Shown: positions 9,576 through 21,109, counted from the stretch's first letter. The stretch is DNA of 64,000 nt from Bryopsis sp. KO-2023 (GCA_030272585.1 BSYQ01000007.1:3166001-3230000); one strand, 5' to 3'. The notes: generated by a model not told the origin, from the sequence alone. Translations and numbers: made by a program.

Positions 9576-10769
9576 TTAGTTTTCCGAGCAGTCAGCGGCG
9601 AAGTGGCCTTTCTTGCCACACCTGTAACAATCAACATGTGCTGCTGATCTGCCCATATCCATTCTGCTCCTCCTGTCTGAGGAACCCTCTCCAGTTCCTG
9701 CTCGTCTCTGCCTCTGGTGTCTGCGAGGACTGCCACTGCGTCCCCTGCTTTTATTGCGACTGTAACTGCGATCACCACCGCGACTGCCGCTGCGACCTCT
9801 ACTGCCGCTGCGACCTTCCCTGACATCAAACCCCACGCGGTTACGCTGGAGGCCATCAACCTCCATGCGATCACCTAAGTGTGGTGCCTGACGCTGCGGG
9901 TGGTACCTGTCGCGTTCGGTGTTATACCTTCCTCGACTGCTGCTGCGACCTCTGCTCTGGGATCTGCCTCTGCTGAACGACCTGCCACGACTCTTCGATC
10001 TGTCCCTGCGCGACCTTGCACGTCTGCTGCTGGGACTGCGATCTCTGTGGTAGTTTTCAAGAGGACCTTCCCAGGTCGCCGCCAGCGCGATCGCTCTTTC
10101 GAGGGTGTTGGGATCTTCCGTCTCAACCTTCGTCCGCAGACGCTCATGCAGACCCTCCATGAACCTGAAGAGCTTTTCCCCAGGATTGCTGTCATGAATC
10201 TGCAGCGTGAGCCTGCGAAACTTGTGTACATACTCAGCAACCGAAAGTCGCCCCTGACGCAACCGAGACCACTCTCTCCTGAAGTCACGGTTCTCGTTCA
10301 CCTTGCCAAACTCCTGTCTCAGCTGTTCAACCAAAACAACAAGTGTCTGAGGCAGTTCCTGGTGGCCTGCAAGAGCAGCCTCATATCTGCCTCTCCACCA
10401 AGTTCCTGCAGCTCCCCTGAGTGATCCTGCAGCCACTAGAACCTGCTGCTCTACATCCCTTGTGCCTGTCACATCAAAATATGTCTGTAAGTGCACCTGC
10501 CACTCATTCAGTGGGATATCACCAGGGTCACCATACCAAGCATCTGGTGTCTTTGCTCTGGCCTTGCCCAGTGCTGCTGGAGCCTGTGGCTGAGGCAACC
10601 TTTCTGCCACAGCCTGCTGCACAACATCATTCATCTGATGGTTGACATTTGCAGCAACATTCCTCAGATGAAGGACTTCATTCTGCAGATCTGTTATCAT
10701 CTGCCTCATTGCCTGCAGATCGAAAGGATCTGGGGCTGGTACCCCCATCTGCTCCTCCCCGCCTGACAT
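9576..10769 (-). CDS. gag: Gypsy-A Gag with RS-rich tail and zinc knuckle
   Basis: ATG at 10769; 397 residues. A short N-terminal helix (MRQMITDLQNEVLHLR) leads into a Retrotrans_gag-like capsid domain (AKTPDAWYGDPGDIPLNEW, AGTWWRGRYEA, RRLTLQIHDSNPGEKLFRFMEGL). Next comes an unusually long Arg/Ser-dipeptide region (about residues 235-375) and a CCHC knuckle CYRCGKKGHFAADC at the C-terminus. It forms the particle and packages RNA. The reading frame is intact. The last codons GAA AAC before the stop lie in GGAAAAC (9579-9585, minus strand), which could allow a slip into pol. Confidence 0.88.
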   Translation of the reverse strand: MSGGEEQMGVPAPDPFDLQAMRQMITDLQNEVLHLRNVAANVNHQMNDVVQQAVAERLPQPQAPAALGKARAKTPDAWYGDPGDIPLNEWQVHLQTYFDVTGTRDVEQQVLVAAGSLRGAAGTWWRGRYEAALAGHQELPQTLVVLVEQLRQEFGKVNENRDFRREWSRLRQGRLSVAEYVHKFRRLTLQIHDSNPGEKLFRFMEGLHERLRTKVETEDPNTLERAIALAATWEGPLENYHRDRSPSSRRARSRRDRSKSRGRSFSRGRSQSRGRSSSRGRYNTERDRYHPQRQAPHLGDRMEVDGLQRNRVGFDVREGRSGSRGRSGSRGGDRSYSRNKSRGRSGSPRRHQRQRRAGTGEGSSDRRSRMDMGRSAAHVDCYRCGKKGHFAADCSEN

Positions 10770-11139
10770 TCCTTCTGCGCCTCAGCTCGTTTTGTTCACG
10801 CCTCTCCTGCGTTGCCCTCTGCAATCTGTAGATAGGACACTCAGGATCAGAACAATCGTAGTATCTGATGACGTTACCACTGCGTTCTGCCTTTCTGTGG
10901 CCGTGAGGAGGCGCTCTGAGAGGAGGTGGTGGCACCACTGCCAACGGGTGTCTCACTGGACCCAGAACCTGCACCGGTCTGGGTAACCTGTAAGGAGCTG
11001 GAACCCAGTCCCCTGCGAAAGTAAACAGATCAGGTGGCAGGTTTCCCTGAAACTCTGCCTCACCCTGAATCACAGTTTCCCCGTCTGTTTCTACCTCACT
11101 TTCACTACTTCTCACTGCTACAGGTCTACCAAAACTCAT
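10678..11139 (-). CDS. Gypsy-A small ORF upstream of gag, CX4C protein
   Basis: 153 residues from the ATG at 11139, overlapping the gag start in another frame. It has an acidic N-terminus (SSESEVETDGETV), a proline-rich middle and a segment NVIRYYDCSDPECPIYRL with a CX4C pair, followed by a charged R/E-rich helix. The CX4C block resembles the neighbouring ORF at 11167-11490 (WIYSVTCRNPNCLLL). The function is unknown. It may be an accessory or N-terminal Gag-like protein, or a decayed duplicate. Confidence 0.5.
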   Translation of the reverse strand: MSFGRPVAVRSSESEVETDGETVIQGEAEFQGNLPPDLFTFAGDWVPAPYRLPRPVQVLGPVRHPLAVVPPPPLRAPPHGHRKAERSGNVIRYYDCSDPECPIYRLQRATQERREQNELRRRRNVRRGGADGGTSPRSFRSAGNEADDNRSAE

Positions 11140-11166
11140 ATAACAACCAGAGTCAGAAGATCTCTT

Positions 11167-11487
11167 TTACAGGTTGCTAGTTCTGATCCTTTCCTTCTCA
11201 AGCCACTCTAACAAAAGAAGGCAGTTCGGATTCCTACAAGTAACAGAATATATCCAAGTACCCTGACGAAACACCCAATAATGATCGTGCGCGGGAGCAA
11301 ACACTGAACTCTCCCCCACCTGACTCAGTGGTTCCTGCACCCTGTTTTCCCTGATAGGTCCTGCTCTGAAAACAAAGGCAGGTAAAGTCCGAGTCTGATC
11401 TGGGTGATTCTCACTAGGAAACCCGTCAGACGACACTTCCTCTTCGTCAGAACTAACAACTGTAAAACCTGAGCCCACACTGCTCAT
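11167..11487 (-). CDS. Gypsy-A first ORF, second CX4C protein
   Basis: 106 residues from the ATG at 11487. Acidic start (VVSSDEEEVSSD), then a conserved-looking aromatic segment HDHYWVFRQGTWIYSV leading to CRNPNC (CX4C) and a Leu-rich helix. The nested LTR element is inserted 12 bases upstream of this ATG, separating it from its own leader and promoter. The paralogy with the next ORF is judged from the shared Y-x-C-x4-C-x-hydrophobic pattern only. Confidence 0.5.
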   Translation of the reverse strand: MSSVGSGFTVVSSDEEEVSSDGFPSENHPDQTRTLPAFVFRAGPIRENRVQEPLSQVGESSVFAPAHDHYWVFRQGTWIYSVTCRNPNCLLLLEWLEKERIRTSNL

Positions 11488-11499
11488 CAACTGCCAACC

Positions 11500-12149
11500 T
11501 GTAGTGATTCGGCAGAATCAAAGGCGATTCAGGCAGACCTGCAGGCTTGCAGACTGGCAGTGATTGGGCTGACAGATTAGGCTGCAGGTTGACTGCTATG
11601 ATTCTGCAGAAGCAGGAATGGTTCAGGTCCTTCAGACCTGCAGACTAAAGGACTGGTAGTCAGCAGATTGGCAGACTGACGAAGTGGCAGAGTAGTCGGG
11701 CTGACAGGGTTGCTGATGGCAGACAGGTGCTGGCAGCGTTGCAGAACGTGGGCTGCAGAGCTGGCAGGCACAAGGTTCTAGAAGGTCTTAGGTGGCAGAC
11801 TCAGGACCGCAGTACCGTGCAAGGTGTCTGAGGCTGCATGTCATGAAAGGGGACTGAAAGGAACTTGGTAGTTTGATGGTCTGCAACACTGATGCAGACT
11901 GATGTTATGGCTTAGGATCAGTTTGGATCAGGGTTGGAAGAAACGGTATAAGTTGTTGGGGCTTGGACATTCTTGTAACTTAACCTAACCTTAGTTTGGA
12001 ACCTGATCTCGCCCTTGAACCTTGCTAGGTTCAAGTGTCTCTCCCATGGTCGTTCAATAGAACGGCAGTTCAGACTGGCAGACCGGCAGGGTCGCAGTCT
12101 TCAGTGTATTGAAGCAGAAAAAGCGATCTGCAGGGGCAGATTCGTTACA
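11500..12149 (+). repeat. Left LTR of the LARD-like element
   Basis: 650 bp, TGTAGTGATT to TTCGTTACA. It matches the copy at 20030-20679 with an exact offset of 8530 bases and no difference found by eye. GGTATAAG near 11945 is a plausible TATA box. CAACC lies immediately to its left. Confidence 0.95.
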
Positions 12150-12150
12150 T

Positions 12151-12162
12151 TGGTTTCGGAGC
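12151..12162 (+). other. Primer-binding site of the LARD-like element
   Basis: TGGTTTCGGAGC lies one base after the left LTR. A site starting TGG at this place is complementary to a tRNA 3'-CCA end. The same 12 bases occur next to the Gypsy-A and Gypsy-B LTRs. The tRNA would end GCTCCGAAACCA; I did not identify which one. Confidence 0.75.
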
Positions 12163-15100
12163 AGGCTTGTGACAAGATCACAAACGAGTCTGGCAGGCTG
12201 CAGAGGCAGCAGTGTGCGCGGCAGTCGTGCAGTGAGAAGGCGCAGAGGCGCAGGACACTAGCAGGCAGACAGCACAGTGCGAATCAGAGGTTTGCAAGGC
12301 AGACAGACGCCATTGCTTTGCAGAGTTGCAGTGATCGATTGGAGTGTTTGAGTGTGCTGTGTGGAGGAAAGTCGCTGAATCAGCGTCAGGAGTAGAATGG
12401 GCGCAGTGTGTGTAAAAACACTGCGGCAGACAGATTTCGCAGAAGTGATGTGTAGAGCGCAGGGCAATACATTGGAGTATGTAGAAGCGCAGCTTACACA
12501 CAGGCGCGCAGCATTGTCAAGCGCAGCACGACTATGCAGCGTCGCAGGAGACGTTGGGTGGCGCAGCATTTGGAGGATTGCGTCGCAGGTGTAGAACTGC
12601 ACAGCAGATCCAGGAATGCGCAGCAGATCCAGGATTGCGCCGCAGATGCAGAGTTGTACCGCAGATGTGGAATTACGCTGTTGATACAAGGTTGCGCAGC
12701 GAATATGGAAATGTACCGCGTGCAGGATTGCGTCGCAGACAGAACGTGCGCAGGTTTTGCTGGAAGTGCGCAGCGAATGTTGGCACTGCGTAAGTGGATG
12801 ATGTGACGCGCAGCAGCCACAGGAAAGCGCTGCACATGCGAAATTGCACTGCAGACGACAGAGTTACGCTGCGTGCAGCGGATTGCAATGTCGATGGGAC
12901 ATTTCGCGCAGATGCAGGCTGGGCAGCCTATGCAGGATGCAGGGACTGCGCAGTGTTTATGGAACTGTGCAGCTCTTGATGGAAGTTCGCAGACGATGTT
13001 GGGAATGCGTGTCGATTGAAGGAACAGCTGATGCAGGGATCGCGCAGCTGACGCAGGAACGCGCAGCTCTGTGCAAGGTCAGCACAAGGTGCAGGATCTG
13101 ATGGACTTGCACAGAACGTGGCAGGTTGTATGCGAGAGTGAGAATTGCGCAGCACACATTAAGTTGCTGCGACCAGGAAGAGTTGCAGTGTACGCAGTGA
13201 GTGCGACTGATGCAGGCATCGCTTAACTGACTCAGGTTGAGCGCAGGTTGAGCGTAGGTTGAGCGCAGACGTGAGATGCAAGAGTGTTACGTGCTTGCAG
13301 AGTTACATTTGAGTGATCTGATCATTTCGTTGGTTGATAGAAGTGACTTTAGAAGTAGTGAGCTTCAGATTGATTTCAGGATCAGGTGATCTATGATCTT
13401 CTGATTGCAGTACACATTCTGGAAAAGATGTTTGATCACTTTATAAAGGATTTCAGAGTTGCAGTCAAATTTTCAGGCTGAAGTGAGGGAGATGTTCTGA
13501 AAGGCTTTGATTGATTACAAGTCAGTGGTGAAAATTCTGGAAAGAGTCTTTGAGACCAGGCAGATTTTTCAGGAAGTTTTGATATATTCTTTCAAAAGTC
13601 TGGTGTTGATATTTGACAGCTTTATTGATCAGAAGTTAGGATTTTTCTGATCAGAAGTTCCTCCTTGTTTGCTTGGATTTGTGCGTCTTTAGTGGAGAGT
13701 TATCCTTGGCTCAGTTGGATTGAGCAGTAGTGGTTGACTCATCATTTCAGAGTATGGAAGATTGCAGTGGAAAAATTCTTGGTTTCAGTGGCAGGTCAGG
13801 TCAGCTCTGATGTGATTGTGCATACATATTTTGGATGTTTGTACATCAGGGTCACTTGCCACATTAAGGCTGATTGTGATTGTGGGAACATTTACAGGTG
13901 TTTCAGTGATTGCACAATAGCTTGAGGGAATTTTTCAGAGTCGTTTCTGAACTTGAAATAAGAAGAACTGCAGATCAGAACTTGTTTAGAGTTGCTTGCA
14001 GAAAGCTAAGGCATCTTTCAGTTCTTCTATTGATCGGTGGAGGTATAGTGTTTGTGTTTCTGTTGAAGGGTTGTCTAGTCTTTTTCTTGATGAACCCTAT
14101 GGTATTTTGCTCTGATTTCTGAATAGACCAGTGGCAGGTTATTCTCAGAAGAATGTCAATGACATGAAGTTTTCGTTCTATAATAGACTAGTGGCAGATT
14201 ATTTCCTGTTGTTTGGTGGGACAAGTGACAGAATATCAGTCTTTTTATAGATCAGTGGCAGATCATTTTCTGTTGTTGGCAGGGCAGATATTAGGTGTGT
14301 TGGCAAGGTATTTTTCTGTGGCAGCCTTGCTTGGCAGGTCAGAAAAAGATGTAGATTTTTGAAGGGACCAATAGGTCCATGGAACTCTTCTTTATCAGGC
14401 TGAGTGATAGTGGTGAATTGAAGAAATGTTTTGGTACAGCAATAGCTGGTCTTTTCTTCTAGTATGGGTGTTCTGAAATAGGACATCTTCTATTTTCCGC
14501 TAGCAGAAAAATTTCAGTCAGATACTTTGATATGAGGGCAGATTATTTTTATTGAAGGATGTCCCCTTATTGAGCAGAAAACAGTTGCTGGTTATTAGAG
14601 AATTTTCTGGAAGGGAACAATACTCAATTGTGGTAGTATTGTTAGAGACTGAATTTTCAAAGGTAGTCTAGGGAATTCTGGAAATTAAGCTGTTTGAAAA
14701 TACAGATTGTCTTTCAAAGAGAAAAGTAATCAGATGGGGAGGATGAAGTGATAAAGCAGCCACATCCTACCCATTGATTAAGAGGGTATTTTCATTGGTT
14801 GATGGCAGCATTTTCTCGGTACTTAGGTTTTTATTTCAACAAGACTTTGGTGGTAGCAGAGTTGGTTGAAGAAGCTTGGTCTTAGAGAAAAGGAATTTCT
14901 GGTTACACTCTTGGTTATTTGTCTTTGAGGTGTTGGAAAATAAGTTTTCAGGTTATATCCCATTCTGAAAGTTTACTTAGGTTTCCAGAAAAATTTCAGG
15001 ACAGTTATTGAATCAGCAGTAGTACTCTTGAGGCAGAGAAAAAGTGCAGAAGTCTATAGGGCAGATGGCTGAACAAAAGAGAAGTTTTCTTTGCTTGTTT

Positions 15101-15704
15101 GGTATAGTTCTGTTCTTCCTTTTTCATTTGGATAAAGAGTGGTTGCTGATTTTCAAAGGGAGTATATTTCTGACAGTTATTTTGGTAGAGTTTCTATCTT
15201 GTTGGAAGCAGAAAGTATATTAGTGATATGCTGGAGTCACCTGAAGTTTTCATGCATTCTTTACACAAAAAAAAAAAAAAAAAAAAAACTGTGGCAGATT
15301 TTTGTGTTTGGACTGCCAAAATATACTTAGTGGTTTGTTGTGACAAAGGAAAGAGGTGCACTCAGTAATTTGCTGATTTGTTAAAGTAAAAACAGGAGGA
15401 AAAAGAAGGAAAGTGAAATGTGGCAGATTTTATATCCTTGTGCAACCACATTATAGTTAGGTGCTTTTTACGAGAAGAGTACAAGTTGAAAAGAGAAAAC
15501 AAAGGAAAGAGTTTAAGGTGATAGCACCTGGTGGTGCTTATGGGTTGTGAAGTGAGAAAAGGAGAGCAAGACTTGCAGATATCTCTTGCAGATGAAAAGC
15601 CATGTGTAGCTACATCTGAGGAGATGGTGCATGAGTGGAGTGCCATGGGAAGCATACACTCATGTAGGACAACTGAGCGGGGAAGCTAACATCAGCATCC
15701 CTCA
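12163..15704 (+). other. Non-coding interior of the LARD-like element, left part
   Basis: About 12165-13300 is rich in scattered GCGCAG/TGCAG motifs, like the Gypsy-A leader at 20680-21090. From about 13300 it becomes A/T-richer and shows no long frame; a run of 22 A lies at 15267-15288. Short open frames here look like chance. No gene is supported. Confidence 0.7.
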
Positions 15705-16525
15705 AGAAAGTTGCTCAGCCCCAAGTTTTCGCGGGGATGGAAGTCCAGGGAGGACTTGCAGGAGTGAGAAAAGAGGCGAAGGAGGACAGAAGTGGAGTGT
15801 GAGAAGGCCGGCGTAGCCACTCACACAGGGTGTTACCTCGGGGGAGGGTAGCCTATGGGCGCGGAGTCCATTCCGTAGTTGGAGTGCCGGTGCAGCCGCA
15901 ACACGGAGAAGTAAGTCTGGAGGATGGAATTTCTGCAGGTGGTGGTCCGGGCAAGGACACTGGTGCAGGAAATTCTGGAGGCCTTGAGGAGAAGGTGAGC
16001 AGTGCTGCAGGTGGCCCGCTAGGCGACGAGGGGGACGGTCCCCCAGGGGACTTGCAGACTGCGCAGTTAACGAATTGGCGGGCACTCTGATGGAGGCAGA
16101 GTCTCTCGCAAGTAGGTCAGTGGATGAATTGGCGAGCACTCTGATGGAGGCAGAGTCTCTCGCAAGTAGGTCAGTGGATGAATTGGCGGGTACTCTGATG
16201 GGGGCAGAGTCTCTCGCAAGTAGGTCAGTGGATGAATTAGTAGGTGCTGACGCAGGGGCAGCAGCATCTGCTGGAATTTTGAAGGAGGTTTCAGGGAATG
16301 AGGAGGCTGGTCGGCCGAGTGGAGCCACCACCTCTCAGGTCTCGGAGGCAGGGGGTGTAGGGCCATGTGGGGTCGCACCTGACCTGCATGATTTTTCAGT
16401 GTATGTCGATTCTGATGGTGTTCTGCAGGCACATCAGACTTGATTTGGTGAGCGAGAAGTTATGGGCTGGGTAGACCTAATGAAGTCTACTTTCAAGGAC
16501 ATAGTCCAAACTTCGTTCTATGGAA
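15705..16525 (+). pseudogene. Relic of Gypsy-A gag-pol linker inside the LARD-like element
   Basis: This stretch parallels the minus-strand Gypsy-A segment at about 8880-9565: the same order of sequence, including three 54-bp units (about 16080-16240; translation of the type LMEAESLASRSVDELA), an acidic segment and the AGACCTAATGAAGTCTAC block. It stops before the protease DSGA motif. Only 16075-16443 stays open as a frame. It shows the non-autonomous element derives from a Gypsy-A relative. It cannot make Gag or protease. Confidence 0.8.
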
Positions 16526-19500
16526 GTGAAGTGTACATGCCAGGCAGGCCGTGTGCGGCGTGCGGCTGAAATGAGAATACATGCCAGGCAGATTGTGTAC
16601 GGCGTGCGATTGATGTTTTGAGAAGGAACTGAACTTTTTATTGTCGGTGATTTCATGACGTGGAGAAAAATCGTTTATACGATAGGCGTGGATGTAGAAT
16701 CAGAATAGCTACATCTCGTCTATAAACTAGAAGCTAGCTGGGATTCTGAAGTTGGCTGGAGAAATTTTCAGTGGATGCAGTACCATGTGAGCTGCATCTA
16801 AGAAAAATGAGAAGGTTAGGAAGGAATGTAGTTGAGTCGAAGGAAAATACAATGATCTTTTCTAGGAGTTGCAGAGTATGCAAGACCTCAGCCCTCGAGG
16901 AAAGAAGATCAGAATATTGGTTCAGAAAAATATTTGATGCATTATGAGATTTGTCTTCGTGGTGTTAGTATTTGCTGCCACTTGAAGATGGCTGATTAAA
17001 AGGGCAGATACAGAAACCTACAGAAGAGCTTTCATTTCAGTTTTGTTTATGGAAATTAGTTTGGCAAATCAGTGGCAGAATTACAACATTTGAAAGGCTT
17101 GAAAATAAGAGATTTGGGCTCTATTTCAGACTGCAGATGGAGTTGCAGTTTTTGCTTGAAAGGAGGACTCTGATTTCTATTTTACAGGTCCATAGACTGG
17201 TTGTTGAGCTGAAAATTTTCTGAGGGAAATTCAGGGTTCTCTGTGAAAGATATGGTTGTGTCAAACTGCATCAGAGATAGCAATTTTCAGTGACAGAAGT
17301 TGGTATTGTTGCAGTCACTTTTGGACTTAATTGGCAGTGACTGAAATCTGGAAAATGCTTTATTTTTGATTCAATACATTAGACTGGTTTGAGTTGCAGA
17401 TTTTCAGGAGATCAAGAACGAAAATCAGGAGTGAAGTGTATATTTCTGATTCCTTTGAGAAGTCCATAGATCCATGGAGCAGGATTAGTTCAAATATTAT
17501 TGTGAGAAATATAAAGCTCAGAAGGAAAAGCAAAAGGATTTTCAGTTTCTGAAGATCTATCTCTGATTTGGTGTTTGAATCAGTGGAAATCAACAGAGTT
17601 GAAGAAAAGAAAAGAATAGATCTCTCAGATTTTCATTCAGGATTCAGATTTTCAGGTGGAGTTCTTCTTGAGTTTGTTTGCAGTGGTTAGACATGAAGTA
17701 TCATGAGTTGGTAGCTCTTTTATTTCATGACGATGTACTAGTAAACACAATGGGCTAGTGTTTGAACTTGATGCATAGATAGCATGATGTCAAAGATCAG
17801 GAGCTGAAGGTTATGACATTTTATGGTCAGGTTCAGCTTTACATACAAAGAAACAAAAGGGACAGTGAAAATTTTTGCAGGAGATCTGGAAATTTGTTAT
17901 GGGCAGTTGGTACATTGCAGGTGCAGAACCTGTTAGCTGCAGGAACACTTTGCAGGGCTGCAAAATTTTCTGTGTTTTCTTTCTTTTCTATTTCTTTTCT
18001 AGTCAATGAATCAGAAATAGCTTTGATCTTTGTTGGTGTATATTGTGTGAGGACAAAATATATCAGAAAGGTTGAGAACTGAACATTTGGTTACAATCTG
18101 GGGCAGCAGATTATTCTGACTTTGGCAGAGCAAATTCAGGCCTTCAGTTTTTCAGGCTTGTTTTCTGAAGTAGTTTGTTCAGTTGTTTGGGGTTATTTTG
18201 GCTGCTCCAAACAGCTCAACTTTCTGTAGCTGGTACAGTGATATGGTTTTGCATGGTTGCATGGTTTTGCTTGAGGACAAGCTCCATTTCAGATGGGGAG
18301 GGGGCCTCGGTTGAACCGATGCGTTTCGTTTTTGTTTTTTCCAAAATTGCATTCATTTCAGTAGGTGTTGCAAAGAGACACACATTTTCATCAGGGTTTC
18401 TGAGAAAAGGAAGAGGTTGTTAGTAATACTCTTTCAGAGCTGATGGGAATTCATGGATAGTGTTTGCAATATCTTGGTGGTCAGTAAATATGTGTTTTCA
18501 GTTCTACTATTCTTGCAGAGTGGATTGAGGAACTAAGCATAGTTCACTACTTTAGGACGATGCAGAATTAAACATTTGCAGTCTTAGCAAGGGTGTTTCT
18601 GGTGGACTGAAATATTATGGTTCACGACACATATTTTGCTGTGGATTTAGTTGGTTTGGAATTTACAGAAGTTTGCATGACCATTGATTGAATCAGTTAG
18701 ATTGATGCTTACTTGAGGTTATTGAATTTCAGAAAGTACATTGGTATGGATTCTTTCAGCACTCAGTTGTGGGATATTTATTTGAGCAGCAGAGTTAAAA
18801 AGAAAAAGGAAATATCACTGAGTGAAGTCTTGTTGGTTGAAAGAAAGGGTTGATTTCATTAAGTCAGGATAGGTCAAGTGGAATTTCTGGGTTTCCATAT
18901 GTTTTGATTTGTATAGATTCGTATATGGGAAAACCGAAGAAGACATAGAGGAATTCGGGAACAATTAATGCAATCAATCTGTAGGTACTCTGAACATTCA
19001 TGACTCAGGAGAGAGGAAGCAAGAACAGGAGGGAGCATGCTTCAGCAAAAATTGATGAGCAAGCTCACCTCTTCATTAGAGAAGATCTGGAGACTTGTTG
19101 TTGCAAGATCCTATCGCTCGCTTTTCATTGCTATGCGGAAGGCTAACTTGATGGAGACATGTGGCAGCTCACTATGCAGCAAGGAGCTTCAACTCTGAGG
19201 AGCTGCTGGAGTGACTGGTGATCTCTTGGTTTTCAAAAGGTTGGAAACTTCTTTATGGGAGACAGAACTTCAGTCATTCAACCTTCTTCTTTACTCCAAG
19301 ACAGTTTGCATATTGTGAAAGTGGTATTTTGCTGAGTTGCAAATTTTGGCAGCAACAGTTTGTAGAGTTCTGGATTGTGGCAGTACCAGTTTGCTGGGTT
19401 GCAGACTGTGGCAGTAGTTGCAGAGAATTTGCAGATTGTGGTAGTGGCAGTTTGCAGGTTTTCAATATGCAAATGTTGCTTTTGAAATTATGGGGCAACA

Positions 19501-20029
19501 TGAAGTTTCAGAAGTTTGGGTAGTTGCAAAATATTTGGTGTCTTTCTTTCATCATTGGAAAATGACATTTGAGCAGAAAAGTGAATTGCTGAGACTCTGA
19601 AAGCTGCAGCAGATTTTTGCTATTTTTCTGTTGGATTTTCTTATGGTCAAAATAAAAATCTGTTGAGTTAACAGGCTGCAGATAAAGGAATTGAGTTTTG
19701 TTCAGTAGCACATTACAATTCCGAAAGAGAAGTTCATTCGGTTTTCTTGTTTGTGTTATTGGGATTTTCCTGAGCAGTTTTCTAGGCAATTCAAAGGTAT
19801 ACATCAGAATGTTGAGAAAGAGGCTATACTTTATTTTGCAATTTTTCGAAAAGATATTTTCAGTGGTCAGTCCTTCCAAAAGGTGTTTGGCAGTTGGCGA
19901 GATGGGATAGCAACTTTTCAAACTGAACTTTGAGGCAGAAGTTTCTTTGGGTGTTTGAAATCCAAGGGACAAGGTTGTTATCGTTCTCTTAGGGCAGTAA
20001 GGGACTACTGCCAACTAGATGGGGAGGAA
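16526..20029 (+). other. Non-coding interior of the LARD-like element, right part, with polypurine tract
   Basis: A/T-rich sequence with repeated GGCAG and TTTTCAG words and no convincing frame. The last bases before the LTR, AGATGGGGAGGAA (20017-20029), form a purine-rich tract suited to plus-strand priming. Confidence 0.7.
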
Positions 20030-20679
20030 TGTAGTGATTCGGCAGAATCAAAGGCGATTCAGGCAGACCTGCAGGCTTGCAGACTGGCAGTGATTGGGCT
20101 GACAGATTAGGCTGCAGGTTGACTGCTATGATTCTGCAGAAGCAGGAATGGTTCAGGTCCTTCAGACCTGCAGACTAAAGGACTGGTAGTCAGCAGATTG
20201 GCAGACTGACGAAGTGGCAGAGTAGTCGGGCTGACAGGGTTGCTGATGGCAGACAGGTGCTGGCAGCGTTGCAGAACGTGGGCTGCAGAGCTGGCAGGCA
20301 CAAGGTTCTAGAAGGTCTTAGGTGGCAGACTCAGGACCGCAGTACCGTGCAAGGTGTCTGAGGCTGCATGTCATGAAAGGGGACTGAAAGGAACTTGGTA
20401 GTTTGATGGTCTGCAACACTGATGCAGACTGATGTTATGGCTTAGGATCAGTTTGGATCAGGGTTGGAAGAAACGGTATAAGTTGTTGGGGCTTGGACAT
20501 TCTTGTAACTTAACCTAACCTTAGTTTGGAACCTGATCTCGCCCTTGAACCTTGCTAGGTTCAAGTGTCTCTCCCATGGTCGTTCAATAGAACGGCAGTT
20601 CAGACTGGCAGACCGGCAGGGTCGCAGTCTTCAGTGTATTGAAGCAGAAAAAGCGATCTGCAGGGGCAGATTCGTTACA
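20030..20679 (+). repeat. Right LTR of the LARD-like element
   Basis: 650 bp, identical by eye to 11500-12149, preceded by the polypurine tract and followed by the target duplication CAACC (20680-20684). The TATA-like GGTATAAG is at about 20475. Confidence 0.95.
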
Positions 20680-21096
20680 CAACCCTAGTTCCGCTACGCA
20701 AACTCTAACACTTCAGGCCGCGCAAATCTGCGTCTGTGCCCCCTTGCTGCTGCGCAAAACCTGCGCCTGCAAAACTCTACCACTCAAGGCTGCGCAAATC
20801 TGCGTCTGTGCCCGCACTGAACTGTGCCCCTTACTGCTGCGCAAAACCTGCGCCTGACAACGTTCTATGCTAGGCAACGCCTGCAAACTCTACTATAACC
20901 TTGCGTATAAACGACCTCTGTGCAGCACTGCGCCTACACAAAACTGTGCGAAAGCTGCGCCAACTATGCCTGCACTCAGCGCTACCCTGCGCCCTGATCG
21001 ATTCTGTAAAAACCTTGCGCCTGAAAACTCTGCGCCTGCTGCTTCACCAGCACTCTCTGCCTCTCCCAAGATCACTTGTGATCTTGCCACAAGAAT
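20680..21096 (-). other. Gypsy-A 5' leader
   Basis: On the minus strand this lies between the primer-binding site and the insertion point and is rich in GCGCAG words (for example around 20740-20850). It resembles the leader of the LARD-like element, including the bases just after the primer-binding site (CTTGTGRCAAGATCAC). No gene is supported. Confidence 0.6.
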
Positions 21097-21108
21097 GCTC
21101 CGAAACCA
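21097..21108 (-). other. Gypsy-A primer-binding site
   Basis: On the minus strand TGGTTTCGGAGC lies one base after the LTR end (GTTGCA), the same sequence and spacing as in the LARD-like element. Confidence 0.75.
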
Positions 21109-21109
21109 A

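Larger units (their letters stand above)
11500..20679 (+). mobile_element. Large non-autonomous LTR retrotransposon (LARD-like)
   Basis: Two direct 650-bp LTRs flank 7.9 kb with no gag, RT or integrase. The element begins TGTAG and ends TTACA and is flanked by a 5-bp duplication (CAACC before 11500 and after 20679). A primer-binding site follows the left LTR and a purine tract precedes the right one, giving plus orientation. It shares the primer-binding site, GCGCAG-rich leader and a gag-pol linker relic with Gypsy-A, so Gypsy-A-type proteins probably mobilise it. I see no differences between the LTRs, implying very recent insertion. Confidence 0.92.

Noticed and set aside
12015-13160. Several 60-140 codon ORFs on both strands in the LARD leader
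   Set aside because: Arg/Cys/Ala-rich translations of a GCGCAG-rich non-coding leader, overlapping on both strands, with no start context or motif.
15267-15288. Run of 22 A as a LINE or retrogene poly(A) tail
   Set aside because: No LINE or gene sequence precedes it and no flanking duplication is evident; LINEs in this window end in other repeats.
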